A stretch of 64,000 bases of DNA, from contig QEVF01000015.1 in NCBI GenBank assembly GCA_003576915.1, forward strand, positions 1-64,000, written 5' to 3'. The notes under the pieces are model-generated. The model was not told the origin of the DNA and did no database searches. It worked only from the letters and a program-made list of their open reading frames with translations. The position numbers and the translations under genes were made by a program. This document shows, in pieces, positions 8,350-18,083 of this stretch. This DNA comes from Planctomycetota bacterium. GTDB taxonomy: Bacteria; Planctomycetota; UBA8742; UBA2392. Position 1 is the stretch's first letter; each line of letters starts with the position of its first letter.

Positions 8350-11127
8350 ATGCCTGAGAACGTTCCACAGCCGGCTCCCTCTCCGGGAGCGTCCGCGCGA
8401 ACCGATCCCATGGTCGGCAAGCGTCTGGCCAGCTACGAGATTCTCTCGCGGGTGGCGCGTGGCGGCATGGGCGTGGTTTATCGCGCACGTCACGTCTACA
8501 TCGATCGCATCGTGGCCTTGAAGGTGCTCGATCCCGCCCTCGCGGGCCGCCAGGACCTCATCGAGCGCTTCCGCACCGAGGCCCAGAGTCTGGCCCGTGT
8601 GGAACACGAGAATGTCATCAAGGTGATCGACATCCTTGAAGAGCAGGGCGTTCACTTCATCGTGATGGACTTCGCGGAAGGTGTGAACCTTCGGGTCCTG
8701 GTCAAGGAAAAGGGGCCCCTTGCCGGGACTGAACTGCTCAACGTTGCGAGGCAAAGCGCCGACGCGCTCTATGCCGCGCACAAACAGGGCATCCTGCACC
8801 GCGACATCAAGCCCGAGAACCTCATTCTCAGCGCCCGGGGCCGCTGCAAACTCACAGACTTCGGTCTGGCCGGAGACCTGCGGTTGATTGCCGAAGGCCA
8901 CGAGGGCCCGTTGAATTTCGGCACGCCGGCCTATGCCGCGCCGGAGGTTCTGCGGCGCATGACGCCGGACGTGCGCTCGGACGTCTTTTCGTGGGGGGCC
9001 ACCATGTACCACCTGTCCACAGGTGAGCCGCCCTTCGGCGCTACGGGTTCTCAACAGATTCAACTGCGCCAGAAACAGGGCGCCGAATTGCTGGAGTCCC
9101 GTCGTCCCGACCTGCCCCGCTCTCTTTGCGCTCTGATTCAGGACTGCATGGCCTTTCACCCGGAAGAGCGGCCGGAGAACTTCCGCGAAGTCCTGGGTCG
9201 GCTGCCCAAGCGGGTGCATGAGTCCACGGCTGAAGTGGGGGCGCCCACCACGGGGCTTCTCACCACTACGGCTCCGACCGAGGTATCGCCTCCGCGTGAT
9301 TTCACGCGGCTCTATGCTGCCGTATCGGCGCTGCTGGCACTGGCCGCCATTGCGGTGCTGGCGGTCGTGATTCACAGCCGCATGGGTGAAGATGACGCTC
9401 CTGCCGCTCCGTCCAACATGGTGGCAGCCAATCGCCCGGTGAATGCGCCCGGGCCCAGGCCCCCGCTTGAGTCACCCGCCAACGCCCCCGGCGCCGATGG
9501 ACGGCCCCCCGCCTTCACGGCCGAGGAAGATGCATTCAACCTGGCGGAGCTCGAGGCGCGAACGGCCCTGGCTGACCGGAAGTACCGGCGTGCCTACGAA
9601 GCGTGGACGGTGTTTCTCAACCGGTTTCCCGAGGGGCCGCTGGCGGGCAAGGCCCAGGCCTCGCGTGAGGGTCTGGTAACCCAGGTTGCCGGCCTGCGCG
9701 ACGTCGCCCTGCGCACCGCGGAAGAGACTGCGCGGCGCGCCCTCGATGAGGGCCGAACGGCGGACGCCCTGGCGGCCTGGCTGTCCGTGCCCGCAGAGCT
9801 CCTGGAACATCTCTACGGCGGCGAAAACGAGGCCATGGTCGAGCGCGTTGAAACGCGCAAGCAGGCGGTCATCACCCAGGAGTCCAATGATCTGGCCCGA
9901 TTGCTTGAGCGCGCCGACAAACTGCGCCAGGCTGACCGGTTGCTCGACGAGCGCGACCTGCTGGTCGAATTCTGCCCTCCGCGCACGGAGGCGACACAGG
10001 AGAAGGTCAACGCGCGGCTGTCGCGGCTGGGGCAACTGCTGGAAGCAAGACGGCAGCGCGCGCAGGAGCAGGTGGCTGTGCAGCGGAAGGCGCTGGGTGA
10101 GCAGCGCGGCGAAGCTTCGCGGCGGGCGCTGGCCGGGCTGGAGTCGCTGCTGACGGAAGCCGCCAACCGCCGTTTCGAGAAGGCGGCCCAGGGCGTTTCC
10201 GTTCTGCTGTCGGAGTGCGGTGACCTGCTCGTGGACAAGCTGATCGAGGATTTCGGGCGCGATCTGGCACTCGCGGCCAAAGCCGAGCGCGCCATCGCCG
10301 ACGCCCTGGATCGTCTGCGGCGCCGCGGTGGAGAGCTCGAGGTCAAGGTCCATGCCTCCATGGCAGACGACGGAACGCGAAGCGGCCGCCTTGAGGCCTA
10401 CAGCGGCAAGGTCACGGCCATCAAGGGCGGCGAATTCACGCTGGCGGAGTCCGGCGGCGGAACGAGAACGGTCAAGATCGCCCTGCTGCATTTCTCCGCC
10501 GTTCGCGCGATGCTCAAGGACGGCAGCGTGGACGAGCGCGGCGCTCTGATTGCGTGGCTCTTCGCCCAGTCCAAACTCGTCGAAGCCCGTTCCGAACTGG
10601 GGCGCCTGCTGAAGTCGCCGGGCGTCACCGACGGCATGGCCACTCAACTCGCCGCCATGGATCAGGGGGCCTCGCTGGGGGCCGTACCCCTGCGCTGGTT
10701 GCGTTACCTGGCGGCGCGCGAAAAACTGCTGGAGCCCGCGGCCTTTGTTGCGCTTTACGGGGAGTTGGCTCTGGAGTCACGCATGCTGGCCGCACAGGCG
10801 GCAGTGCGGCGTGGCGAGCCGAGCGGCGCAGCCGAGTATCTGAGTCTGGCGCTGGAGGCGGCAGAGCGCGAATGGATCCATCCGGAGGTCATGGCCCAGG
10901 CCGTAGCTCTGGTTCCCGCCCCGACCACGGCGACGCTCAAGCGCTGGGTGGATGTCGAGTCCACCTCGGGCAAGTCCGGCCTTGAACCCTACAATCCTGA
11001 GGCGCTGGTCCAACTGGCGCAGCGGATGCTGCAGGAAAACCAGGCGGCCGAGGCCCGGCGTCTGGCCTCTCTGGCGCTGGCCCTCGATGCGAGCAATGAG
11101 ACCGCATGGCTGATTCTGAAACGCTGA
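8350..11127 (+). CDS. Ser/Thr protein kinase with membrane anchor and long C-terminal domain
   Basis: A 925-residue Hanks-type kinase. The kinase domain spans about residues 28-290: a glycine loop in VARGGMGVVY (its first Gly replaced by Ala), Lys58 in VALKVL, the catalytic loop HRDIKPEN (Asp152), DFG at 170-172 and AAPEV. One membrane segment lies at about 321-343. The remaining 580 residues are charged, helical and rich in Ala/Arg/Glu, with coiled-coil and TPR-like character, and end LALALDASNETAWLILKR, typical of a terminal TPR helix. No PASTA repeats are seen. ATG 8350 was chosen because the kinase starts 20 residues later; the frame upstream is antisense to another gene. It is the first gene of an overlapping nine-gene operon and its last 22 bp overlap the next start. 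Confidence 0.88.
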   Translation: MPENVPQPAPSPGASARTDPMVGKRLASYEILSRVARGGMGVVYRARHVYIDRIVALKVLDPALAGRQDLIERFRTEAQSLARVEHENVIKVIDILEEQGVHFIVMDFAEGVNLRVLVKEKGPLAGTELLNVARQSADALYAAHKQGILHRDIKPENLILSARGRCKLTDFGLAGDLRLIAEGHEGPLNFGTPAYAAPEVLRRMTPDVRSDVFSWGATMYHLSTGEPPFGATGSQQIQLRQKQGAELLESRRPDLPRSLCALIQDCMAFHPEERPENFREVLGRLPKRVHESTAEVGAPTTGLLTTTAPTEVSPPRDFTRLYAAVSALLALAAIAVLAVVIHSRMGEDDAPAAPSNMVAANRPVNAPGPRPPLESPANAPGADGRPPAFTAEEDAFNLAELEARTALADRKYRRAYEAWTVFLNRFPEGPLAGKAQASREGLVTQVAGLRDVALRTAEETARRALDEGRTADALAAWLSVPAELLEHLYGGENEAMVERVETRKQAVITQESNDLARLLERADKLRQADRLLDERDLLVEFCPPRTEATQEKVNARLSRLGQLLEARRQRAQEQVAVQRKALGEQRGEASRRALAGLESLLTEAANRRFEKAAQGVSVLLSECGDLLVDKLIEDFGRDLALAAKAERAIADALDRLRRRGGELEVKVHASMADDGTRSGRLEAYSGKVTAIKGGEFTLAESGGGTRTVKIALLHFSAVRAMLKDGSVDERGALIAWLFAQSKLVEARSELGRLLKSPGVTDGMATQLAAMDQGASLGAVPLRWLRYLAAREKLLEPAAFVALYGELALESRMLAAQAAVRRGEPSGAAEYLSLALEAAEREWIHPEVMAQAVALVPAPTTATLKRWVDVESTSGKSGLEPYNPEALVQLAQRMLQENQAAEARRLASLALALDASNETAWLILKR

Positions 11128-11708
11128 CTCCAGTGGTGGCGCGGGTGAACGTGCGCCTGCGCTGCCCCCGCTGCCGCGCCGTCCTGGACATCTCCAAGGT
11201 GGACGCGCGCAAGCCGTTCAGTTGCGGCGCCTGTTCTCTGAAGACCGACGTGGCAGCCTGTGTCACAGCTACGGAAGGTTATCGGCCCCGTCGTTCGCTG
11301 CTGCTGGCCATGATGTTCATACCGCCCGCGGTCATGGGCTGGTTCTTCACGCTGGTAACGGCCTTGTTCGCCACGGGCTTTGGCGCCTGGACGGCCAGCA
11401 TCGCGGCTTCCGCTGCCGGCGCCCTGGCCACGGGCCTGGCGTCCTGCGCCGTTCAGGCTGCCACCTTCCAGCGCGAGGCTCCGAGGATAGCCACGAAGTT
11501 CGCCATGGCGGTAATCACCATGGCGTTGCCGGCCTGGCTGATTCATTGGGAAGGTGCGGAGGTCGTTTCGGAAACGGCGCAGGCCGTCCTCAGGATCGTG
11601 GCCCTGGTGTGGCTTGGCCTGTGTGTCCTGCAGATACTGGCCTTCTTCCGCAGCGGGCCCACCAAGGCTGTGGCGCCCGTGGTTGAGTTAGATACCCTGA
11701 AGTCGTGA
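11106..11708 (+). CDS. Zinc-ribbon membrane protein
   Basis: A 200-residue protein whose N-terminus carries CPRCRAVLDISKVDARKPFSCGAC, a CxxC-x17-CxxC zinc ribbon, followed by four hydrophobic segments (roughly residues 62-82, 86-108, 134-150 and 163-180). The family is unknown to me. The start lies inside the end of the kinase gene (22-bp overlap), and its own stop overlaps the next gene as GTGA. A metal-binding head attached to a membrane domain, embedded in a kinase/phosphatase/LPS operon, suggests an accessory envelope protein, but that is inference. Confidence 0.65.
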   Translation: MADSETLTPVVARVNVRLRCPRCRAVLDISKVDARKPFSCGACSLKTDVAACVTATEGYRPRRSLLLAMMFIPPAVMGWFFTLVTALFATGFGAWTASIAASAAGALATGLASCAVQAATFQREAPRIATKFAMAVITMALPAWLIHWEGAEVVSETAQAVLRIVALVWLGLCVLQILAFFRSGPTKAVAPVVELDTLKS

Positions 11709-12193
11709 ACGGATTCTCCTGGCTCATTGAAGGTGAAATCGGCGGCATGGCCCGCCCCGGCCATGATGCCGATCGCCTCTGGAAGTGGCTGGCTGAACAG
11801 GGCATCGGCCTTGTGGTCAGCCTCACGGAGTCCGCGCCGGATAAGGACGCCATGGCGCGGCATAACATCGAGAGCCTGCATATCCCGGTTCCGGACTTCA
11901 CGGCGCCGCGCCAGGAAGATATCCGGCGCTTCATCGAGCATGCGCGCTTTCACCGGCACGAGCGTCACGCCATTTGCGTGCATTGCGGCGCGGGTATCGG
12001 CCGCACCGGAACCATGCTGGCGTGCTACCTGGTCAGCCAGGGGGAGAGCGCCTCGCAGGCCATTTTGCGGGTGCGCCAGGCGCGCCCGGGCAGCGTCGAA
12101 ACGGAGGAACAGGAGGCCGCCGTGCGCCGCTTTGCTGAGAGCCTTACGGGCGAGCAACGACCAAGGGGCGGCAAGTCCGCCCAGGGCAAGTGA
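11705..12193 (+). CDS. Dual-specificity / tyrosine phosphatase
   Basis: A 162-residue cysteine-dependent phosphatase. Residues 93-101 read HCGAGIGRT, the HCxxGxxR(T/S) P-loop with nucleophile Cys94 and Arg100; Asp64 in PVPDF is placed as the general acid. It has no membrane segment and sits in the cytoplasm. The GTG start overlaps the preceding stop by four bases (GTGA). Being two genes after a Ser/Thr kinase, it could reverse that kinase's phosphorylations, or act on a sugar, lipid or nucleotide phosphate in LPS assembly; sequence alone does not separate these. Confidence 0.87.
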   Translation: MNGFSWLIEGEIGGMARPGHDADRLWKWLAEQGIGLVVSLTESAPDKDAMARHNIESLHIPVPDFTAPRQEDIRRFIEHARFHRHERHAICVHCGAGIGRTGTMLACYLVSQGESASQAILRVRQARPGSVETEEQEAAVRRFAESLTGEQRPRGGKSAQGK

Positions 12194-12237
12194 CGCGGCA
12201 CAGCGACGCGCCTGCCAACCTGATAAACTTCACCCGC

Positions 12238-13530
12238 ATGCACATCGCCCTTGTCCGCACGGAGTTTGACGCAGCGCGAGGCGGCGCCGAGCGCTACGCG
12301 GTGAATCTTGCCCGGGCCTGGCTGGCGCTAGGGCACCGCATTACGGTGGTATGCGCCCGACACAGCGAGTCCGACGCGCGCGGCATGGAAGTCGCCTCTG
12401 TGTCGCGGCCGCGTCTGCTGGGGCCGTACAAGCACGCGTGGTTTGCCTCCCGCGCAGGCCAGGCGGCCCGCGCCACGGGCGCAGATGCTGTGCTTTGTCT
12501 TGCTCGGGCCTGGCCGGGCGATGTCTTGAGGCTGGGCGACGGCCTGCACAGACCCTGGATGTCGATGCGCTACCCGGACTTGGGTGCGCGGCGGCGCGCG
12601 CTGTTCAATCCGAGGCACTCGCAGTTACTCAAGCTGGAACGGGAGCTGTTCCTGCCGGGGCGTTTTGCGCGCTATGTCGCCAACAGCGCCATGGTCAAGA
12701 GGCAGGTCGTCCACATGTACGGAGTGGACCCCGACCGCGTTGAGGTTATTCCAAACGGCGTCGATCCTGCACGTTTCAACCTGGAGGCGCGAAGCAAGGG
12801 TCAGGCTCTGCGCGTTCAACAGGGGATCGGGCGTGACACCAGGCTGGTGCTCTTTTCGGGCATGGACTTCCGCCGCAAGGGGCTGGCGGAAGCCGCGCGG
12901 GGCTTTGTGGCCCTGGCCGGAGCCACCGGTATGCCGCTGGCGTTTGCCTGTGTCGGCAAGGGAGACCCCGGTGAAGCCCAGAAACTGCTCGAGGCTGCAG
13001 GCCTGGGTTCGCGCGCGATTTGGCGGGAGCCCTGCAGTGCCATGGAAGCCTGGTATGGCGCGGCGGACCTCTTTGTGCTGCCGACAATGCACGATCCCAG
13101 CGCCAACGCCGTGACGGAAGCTCTTGCCTGCGGCACTCCCGTGCTTACAAGCCAGGAAAACGGAGCGAGACAGCACGTGGTCGATGGCGTCAACGGATAC
13201 ATTCTGCGCGACCGCACCGATGCCGGCGAATTCGCCGCGCGGGCGCGGACCCTGCTGGAAAGGCCGCCGGCGCCGAAGGCCGTGGCCACGGCCAGCGCGC
13301 TCATGACCGTGAGCGAGAATGCTGCGCGCCTGCTGGCCGTGCTGGAACAGGCGGCGCAGGAGCGGGCGCGCAGGCCGCAGGCGCGAGGGTTCACGTTCAG
13401 CGCCGCCCAGCAGCAGTTGTGGCATGCCACGCAGGGGCGTGCAGCGCGATTGAAGCTCCTGCGCGGCTGGCTGTGGGACAGTGGCGCTGCGGTTTCGCTC
13501 CATGAACTCGCAAGGAAGCTTCAAGCGTGA
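12238..13530 (+). CDS. Glycosyltransferase family 4, WaaG-like
   Basis: A 430-residue GT4 (GT-B fold) sugar transferase for the LPS core. It starts MHIALVRTEFDAARGGAERY, like WaaG (LPS core heptose glucosyltransferase), and the C-terminal donor half has FSGMDFRRKGL, VGKGD, AADLFVLPTMHDPSANAVTEALACGTPVLTSQENGARQHV, where Asp...Glu takes the E-x7-E role as in WaaG. A GTG at 12190 overlapping the previous stop would add 16 residues and may be used for translational coupling; ATG 12238 fits the family N-terminus better. A basic C-terminal extension of about 75 residues beyond the usual end has no clear function. Confidence 0.85.
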   Translation: MHIALVRTEFDAARGGAERYAVNLARAWLALGHRITVVCARHSESDARGMEVASVSRPRLLGPYKHAWFASRAGQAARATGADAVLCLARAWPGDVLRLGDGLHRPWMSMRYPDLGARRRALFNPRHSQLLKLERELFLPGRFARYVANSAMVKRQVVHMYGVDPDRVEVIPNGVDPARFNLEARSKGQALRVQQGIGRDTRLVLFSGMDFRRKGLAEAARGFVALAGATGMPLAFACVGKGDPGEAQKLLEAAGLGSRAIWREPCSAMEAWYGAADLFVLPTMHDPSANAVTEALACGTPVLTSQENGARQHVVDGVNGYILRDRTDAGEFAARARTLLERPPAPKAVATASALMTVSENAARLLAVLEQAAQERARRPQARGFTFSAAQQQLWHATQGRAARLKLLRGWLWDSGAAVSLHELARKLQA

Positions 13531-15149
13531 ACGAGGCTGCCACGAACCTTCCCGGCCTGCTCGCGCCCCTGAGGCACGAGTGCGGGGTTGTTGCGGGAGG
13601 CGATGAGGCCCTGCGCGTTTCCATTGCCCTGCGGGAGGCGCTCAACGCGGGCGAAACCGTGCAGATTCTGCGGGCGCGGCCGGACGGTCTTTCCTGCCTG
13701 ATTCTCACGGTGGAGGGGCAGTTCCTGGTCAAGGCGTTTCAGGCCGGGTTTCTGGCTCGTCTGTCGCCCCTGCGTTTTTGCGCATCCGGTGCGGAGTTCA
13801 GGGCGCATGAGGCCTGCCGCGAACGGAACATCGCCTGCCAGCGTCCCGTGGCCCTGCTTTCCGGGCGATCCGGCCCGGGGGTCAACTATCTGGTGCTGGA
13901 GCGTCTGCCCAACACGGTTCCCCTGGCCGCCTATCTGGAGCGCGAAAAGGAGCGACTGCTCGGCAACCCCCAGATGCTGCGCCGGCTGACCTCGGGCCTG
14001 GCCCGCTTCGTGGCATCACTGCATCTCGGCGGGGTCGTGCTGCCGGATCTCGGCGCTGATCGCATTCTCGTGCGCGCGGCCAGACAGCGTCCCGAAGGGC
14101 TGGAGTTCTTCGTGCAGGACGTGGCCGACCAGGCTCCGGACGCCATGGCGCCCCTGGCCCGACGGCTGGGGAATCTGGGTGAATTTGCTTTGGGGTTCGT
14201 GGGCTGGCCGGCTGCCGTCTTTGTCCGTTTTCTGAGGGAGTACCTGGTGGATGCCGGAGACAGTCTCGAACTGCGGCCCGCGCTGCGCATGGTGCAGGAG
14301 CGCGCCCTGGCAAGGCAGTTTGAGCGCAACACCCTGCTGGTCGCGCGCTGCTCCGAGGCCTCGGCTGCTCTGGCGCGCGTTGAGCGCGAGGGCACGGTGC
14401 TCTTGGTCAACCGTCAGACCCAGGGGCTTGATCTCGAGCAGTTGGAGGGGCCCCTTTCGGACACGCCACCCCAGAGCTGGGAACAGGTGCTGCATCAACA
14501 TCTGGGACTGCGTCTGGGAGAGTCCAGCCTGTGGTCGGCGAGGCTGGACGTGAAAGCCGGTGACAGGGCCCAGCAGAGCCGTCGCGTGGAGTCTTCGTGG
14601 GGACGGCTTCTGGAATTGAGCCAGGTGGGGGTGCAGGCTCCCCGGCCCCTGGCCTGTCTGATGTTGCCGACGGCGGTGGTTGTGTTGGGCCGGGTGCTGG
14701 GCGGGCTTGTGCCGTTTCGCAGCACGGAAGATCCCGAATGGAAGCTGCTGGACCAACTCACGCGCTCGCTCATTCGCATGCACCGCGCGGGCTGCTATTT
14801 CCTGCCCGGCGAGCCCCGGGAAGTGCTGGCCGGGCTGTCGGTGGCGTTGGGCCCCCGGGGCGGCCGCGAGTTCGTTTTCAGCGCGCCCTGGCTGCTATTC
14901 AGAGGCACGCCCGGCGCCCTGGGCATGCAGGGCATTGCGAGTCTGGGGCGCGTGGCGCGCGCGTTGTCTGAGGCGATGGGCGAGCGTGTCGGCCGGGAAC
15001 TGGTCTGGAGCTACGCCAGACTCCTGCGCCTGAGTCGCTTTGACGGCGAGATGCTGGCACAGGAGGCTTCCAGGGTGCCCACGGGCAGAACACTGGTCAT
15101 GACGCGGGGCATTGAGCGCAGCCGCCTGGAGCGGGGGGCCCGCACGTGA
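13527..15149 (+). CDS. LPS-kinase-like protein (WaaP/InaA type), tandem kinase plus degenerate second domain
   Basis: A 540-residue protein, about twice the usual WaaP/InaA length. The first half keeps kinase-like residues: Lys in GQFLVKAF, a Glu-bearing helix (AEFRAHEAC), LHLGGVVLPDLGADRILV in the position of the HRD loop, and VQDVADQ in the position of the metal-binding Asp. The second half repeats the layout (LIRMHRAGCYFLPGEPREVL) but lacks the catalytic Asp, so it looks like a pseudokinase. The likely role is phosphorylation of a core sugar. The GTG start overlaps the previous stop (GTGA) and the end overlaps the heptosyltransferase start. Homology is inferred from motif order, so the exact substrate is open. 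Confidence 0.68.
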   Translation: MNEAATNLPGLLAPLRHECGVVAGGDEALRVSIALREALNAGETVQILRARPDGLSCLILTVEGQFLVKAFQAGFLARLSPLRFCASGAEFRAHEACRERNIACQRPVALLSGRSGPGVNYLVLERLPNTVPLAAYLEREKERLLGNPQMLRRLTSGLARFVASLHLGGVVLPDLGADRILVRAARQRPEGLEFFVQDVADQAPDAMAPLARRLGNLGEFALGFVGWPAAVFVRFLREYLVDAGDSLELRPALRMVQERALARQFERNTLLVARCSEASAALARVEREGTVLLVNRQTQGLDLEQLEGPLSDTPPQSWEQVLHQHLGLRLGESSLWSARLDVKAGDRAQQSRRVESSWGRLLELSQVGVQAPRPLACLMLPTAVVVLGRVLGGLVPFRSTEDPEWKLLDQLTRSLIRMHRAGCYFLPGEPREVLAGLSVALGPRGGREFVFSAPWLLFRGTPGALGMQGIASLGRVARALSEAMGERVGRELVWSYARLLRLSRFDGEMLAQEASRVPTGRTLVMTRGIERSRLERGART

Positions 15150-16222
15150 TCGGCAGCCCCGACCTCGACCTCAACGGCAAACGTCTATTGCTCATCAAGC
15201 CGTCTTCCCTGGGTGATGTCTGCCACGGCGTGGCGAGCGCCTGGGCGCTGAAGGCGCGCTGGCCGGGCCTTCACGTCACCTGGCTGGTCAACCGGGTTTT
15301 TGAGCCATTGCTTCAGGGTGTGTCATGCGTGGACGAAACCCTGAGTTTTGATCGCGCACGGTTCAAGGGGCTGCTCTCGGTGTTCCGTGAGCGCAGTGCG
15401 CTGCGTGCCTTTGTTCAAAGCCTGCGCCAGGGGCGCTTTGACGTTGCGCTGGACCTTCAGGGCCTGCTGCGCAGCGGCATGTTTGCCTGGCTCTCCAACG
15501 CCCCGATCCGGCTGGGCTTTGCTCAGGCTCGCGAGGGCTCACGCATGTTCTACACCCATCAGGTGCAGACTCCGCCGGGTCCGGTTCATGCCCGTGATCG
15601 ATACGATGCCCTCACGGCGGCCCTGGGCTGCTCCAGGCCCCCGCGCGAAGATCTGGACGTGAGTCCCCTGGAGCGTGAGCGAATTCGCGAGCTGCTGCGC
15701 CGGGAAGGCCTCTCGGGCACGCGCCTGGTCGCGGTGTGTCCGGGTGCCCGCTGGGAGAGCAAGCGCTGGCCGCCACTGCAGTTTGCCCGTGTTCTCGATG
15801 CGCTGGCGGGCCAGGGCGCGGGCCGGCCTCTCATTGTCGGCAGCCCTGACATGGCCGAGATCTGTCGCCATGTGGCCTCCGCCTGCACGGTGGCCAGGCC
15901 CCTCGACCTCTGCGGGCGCACGGGCCTTCGGGAACTGGCGGCTTTGCTTGATGAATGCGAGCTGTTGCTGACCTGCGACAGCGGTCCCATGCACATCGCC
16001 GCGGCGCAGGGCACGCCGGTGGTGGCCGTGCTGGGCCCCACGGACCCCCGCCGCACCGGTCCTTACGGTCAGTTGGAGCATGTCGTCAGGGGAGAGTGCG
16101 AACTCATGCCCTGCCTGAAGCGGCACTGTCCCGGCCTGGGAGACAAGTGCATGAAGGAACTGGATGCCTGGCGGGTAACCGAAAAGGCATTGGCCCTGCT
16201 AAATGCGGGCCGGCCGAAGTAG
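15146..16222 (+). CDS. LPS heptosyltransferase (glycosyltransferase family 9)
   Basis: A 358-residue GT9 enzyme that adds ADP-heptose units to the LPS inner core at the cytoplasmic face of the inner membrane. Landmarks are the N-terminal LLLIKPSSLGDVCHG, VALDLQGLLRSG, the donor-site VAVCPGARWESKRWP, LIVGSPDM, DLCGRTGLRELAALLDECELLLTCDSGPMHIAAAQGTPVVAVLGPTDPRRTGPYG, and the C-terminal Cys-containing tail common in WaaF/WaaC. Whether it is heptosyltransferase I, II or III cannot be told. The GTG start overlaps the stop of the kinase-like gene (GTGA). Confidence 0.9.
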   Translation: MIGSPDLDLNGKRLLLIKPSSLGDVCHGVASAWALKARWPGLHVTWLVNRVFEPLLQGVSCVDETLSFDRARFKGLLSVFRERSALRAFVQSLRQGRFDVALDLQGLLRSGMFAWLSNAPIRLGFAQAREGSRMFYTHQVQTPPGPVHARDRYDALTAALGCSRPPREDLDVSPLERERIRELLRREGLSGTRLVAVCPGARWESKRWPPLQFARVLDALAGQGAGRPLIVGSPDMAEICRHVASACTVARPLDLCGRTGLRELAALLDECELLLTCDSGPMHIAAAQGTPVVAVLGPTDPRRTGPYGQLEHVVRGECELMPCLKRHCPGLGDKCMKELDAWRVTEKALALLNAGRPK

Positions 16223-16235
16223 AGTGTGTGGGCCG

Positions 16236-18083
16236 ATGTCCAAGAACGGAGCAGAAAAGAAGAAGCTGGACTGGTTCAACGTGCGCCGCGCGTTGGGTTT
16301 TCTTGCGCGCCTCGCGCCGTTTCTCAAACCCCAGTGGCCTCAGATCGTGTTTCTTCTGCTGGGCGGCGCCATGTACTCGGCGGGTTTTGCCATGCGCATA
16401 CCCGTGGTGAAACCCTTTGTCGATCTGGGCATTGATGCCATCAACCTGACAGAGTCTGACGCCCGCCGCATCCTCGAAAAGACGACGCCGCTCGCCGGCC
16501 TGCTCGCCGGCGGCGCGCTGCTTATGGCCCTGGGCACCTTCGTCAAGCAGTACTACATGGGCTACGTGCAGGCCCAGACACGTATTCGCCTGCAGCGGGC
16601 CGTGATTGAGCGCCTGCTGCGCCAGCCCATGGCCTACTTCAATGCCGAGCGCAAGGGTGCGCTGATGTCGCGCATTTCACACAACCTCTCGGGCGCCAGC
16701 ACCCTTGTGAAGATTGCCATAGAGGACCTGTACTCGCACCCGATGACGATTCTCTCGCTGCTGGTGGCCATGCTCTGGACCAGCCCGGCCCTGACGCTGA
16801 TCGTCCTGGTGATCTGCCCCATCGTGGTCGTGCCGGTCATGCTGTTCACGCGCAAGATCAAGCGGGCCACGCGCAAGAAGTTCCAGGGCATGGAGGAACA
16901 AGGCAACTTCTTCCACCAGATGCTTGACGGCATCCGTGTGGTGAAGGCCTTCCGTCTACAGGGTGAACAGGAACAGGAGTACGACCGCGTTTCCAAGGAA
17001 GTGTTCGCCCGCGAGCGGAAGATCGCCCGTTACAAGGGTACGTCCCGCGCCATCATCGAAATCACCTACAACATGGTGCTGGCGGCGGCCCTGCTCGGCG
17101 TGGCCCAGGTATTCACGACCCAATGGTTCGAGGAGGCGGGCGGCATCGGCATGTTCCTCCAGTTCGTGGTGGCGTCGTTCCTGATTTATGAGCCTGCGCG
17201 GCGTTTTGGCCATTCCATCAACGAGCTGCAGGAGGCCACCGCGGGCCTGGAAAAGGTTTTCGAGGTCTATGACCGCAAGCCAGAACTGGCCGACCGCCCC
17301 GACGCCAAAGAGGCGCCAAGGGAGTTCCGCGAACTCGAGTTCGATCACGTCAACTTCGAGTACGTCGCCGAGCGCCCCGTGCTTCAGGACATATGCTTCA
17401 AGGTCCGGCGCGGCGAGATGATCGCTCTGGTGGGCCAAAGCGGCATGGGCAAGAGCACCCTGATGGACCTGATTCCGCGCTTCTACGATCCCGTGTCGGG
17501 CGCCGTGCGCGTGGACGGCACGGACCTGCGGGAAATCCGCACGGACAGCTGGCTGGCCAACATCGCCATGGTGACGCAGGAGACCTTCCTGTTCAACACA
17601 ACCGTGCGCAAGAACATCATGACCGGCAAGCCCGATGCCACGGAAGAAGAGGTCATTGCGGCGGCCAGGGCCGCTCACATCTGGGAGGAGATCAAGGCTT
17701 TGCCCCAGGGCCTCGACACTCCTCTGGGTGATCGCGGCGTCAACCTTTCCGGAGGTCAGCGTCAGAGGGTGGCCATTGCCCGCGCCTTCCTCAAACGCGC
17801 GCCCATACTCCTGCTGGATGAAGCCACGTCCAACCTGGACACCCGCAGCGAGCGCGAGGTGCAGCGTGCCCTCGATGAACTGGTTTCGGGCTGCACGGTG
17901 TTCGTCGTGGCCCATCGCCTGAGCACCATCCGCAAGGCTGACCGCATCCTCGTGTTTCACGAGGGCCGTATCGCCGAAAGCGGCAGCCACGACGAGCTGA
18001 TGGCGCTGGACGGCCATTACGCCGCTGCCGTCAAGTTGCAGCAGGGCTCCACCTCACTCCAGCAGGAACCGGCCGCCGCGTGA
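16236..18083 (+). CDS. ABC transporter, MsbA-like lipid A/lipid flippase
   Basis: A half-size ABC exporter (615 aa) with an N-terminal six-helix membrane domain (about residues 25-320) fused to an ATPase domain. The ATPase shows Walker A GQSGMGKST, Q-loop MVTQETFLFNTT, signature LSGGQRQRVAIARA, Walker B ILLLDEATSNLD and switch His in VAHRLST. With LPS-core glycosyltransferases on both sides, the likely cargo is lipid A-core, as for MsbA. ATG 16236 gives the usual short charged N-terminus; an in-frame ATG at 16203 inside the previous gene is less likely. The stop overlaps the next gene (GTGA). Confidence 0.9.
   Translation: MSKNGAEKKKLDWFNVRRALGFLARLAPFLKPQWPQIVFLLLGGAMYSAGFAMRIPVVKPFVDLGIDAINLTESDARRILEKTTPLAGLLAGGALLMALGTFVKQYYMGYVQAQTRIRLQRAVIERLLRQPMAYFNAERKGALMSRISHNLSGASTLVKIAIEDLYSHPMTILSLLVAMLWTSPALTLIVLVICPIVVVPVMLFTRKIKRATRKKFQGMEEQGNFFHQMLDGIRVVKAFRLQGEQEQEYDRVSKEVFARERKIARYKGTSRAIIEITYNMVLAAALLGVAQVFTTQWFEEAGGIGMFLQFVVASFLIYEPARRFGHSINELQEATAGLEKVFEVYDRKPELADRPDAKEAPREFRELEFDHVNFEYVAERPVLQDICFKVRRGEMIALVGQSGMGKSTLMDLIPRFYDPVSGAVRVDGTDLREIRTDSWLANIAMVTQETFLFNTTVRKNIMTGKPDATEEEVIAAARAAHIWEEIKALPQGLDTPLGDRGVNLSGGQRQRVAIARAFLKRAPILLLDEATSNLDTRSEREVQRALDELVSGCTVFVVAHRLSTIRKADRILVFHEGRIAESGSHDELMALDGHYAAAVKLQQGSTSLQQEPAAA

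Noticed and set aside
11543..12157. Minus-strand frames inside the LPS operon and elsewhere (e.g. 12625-13524, 16956-18017, 55325-57319)
   Set aside because: High-GC third-position bias creates long antisense frames; they oppose well-identified genes and have no recognisable motifs.
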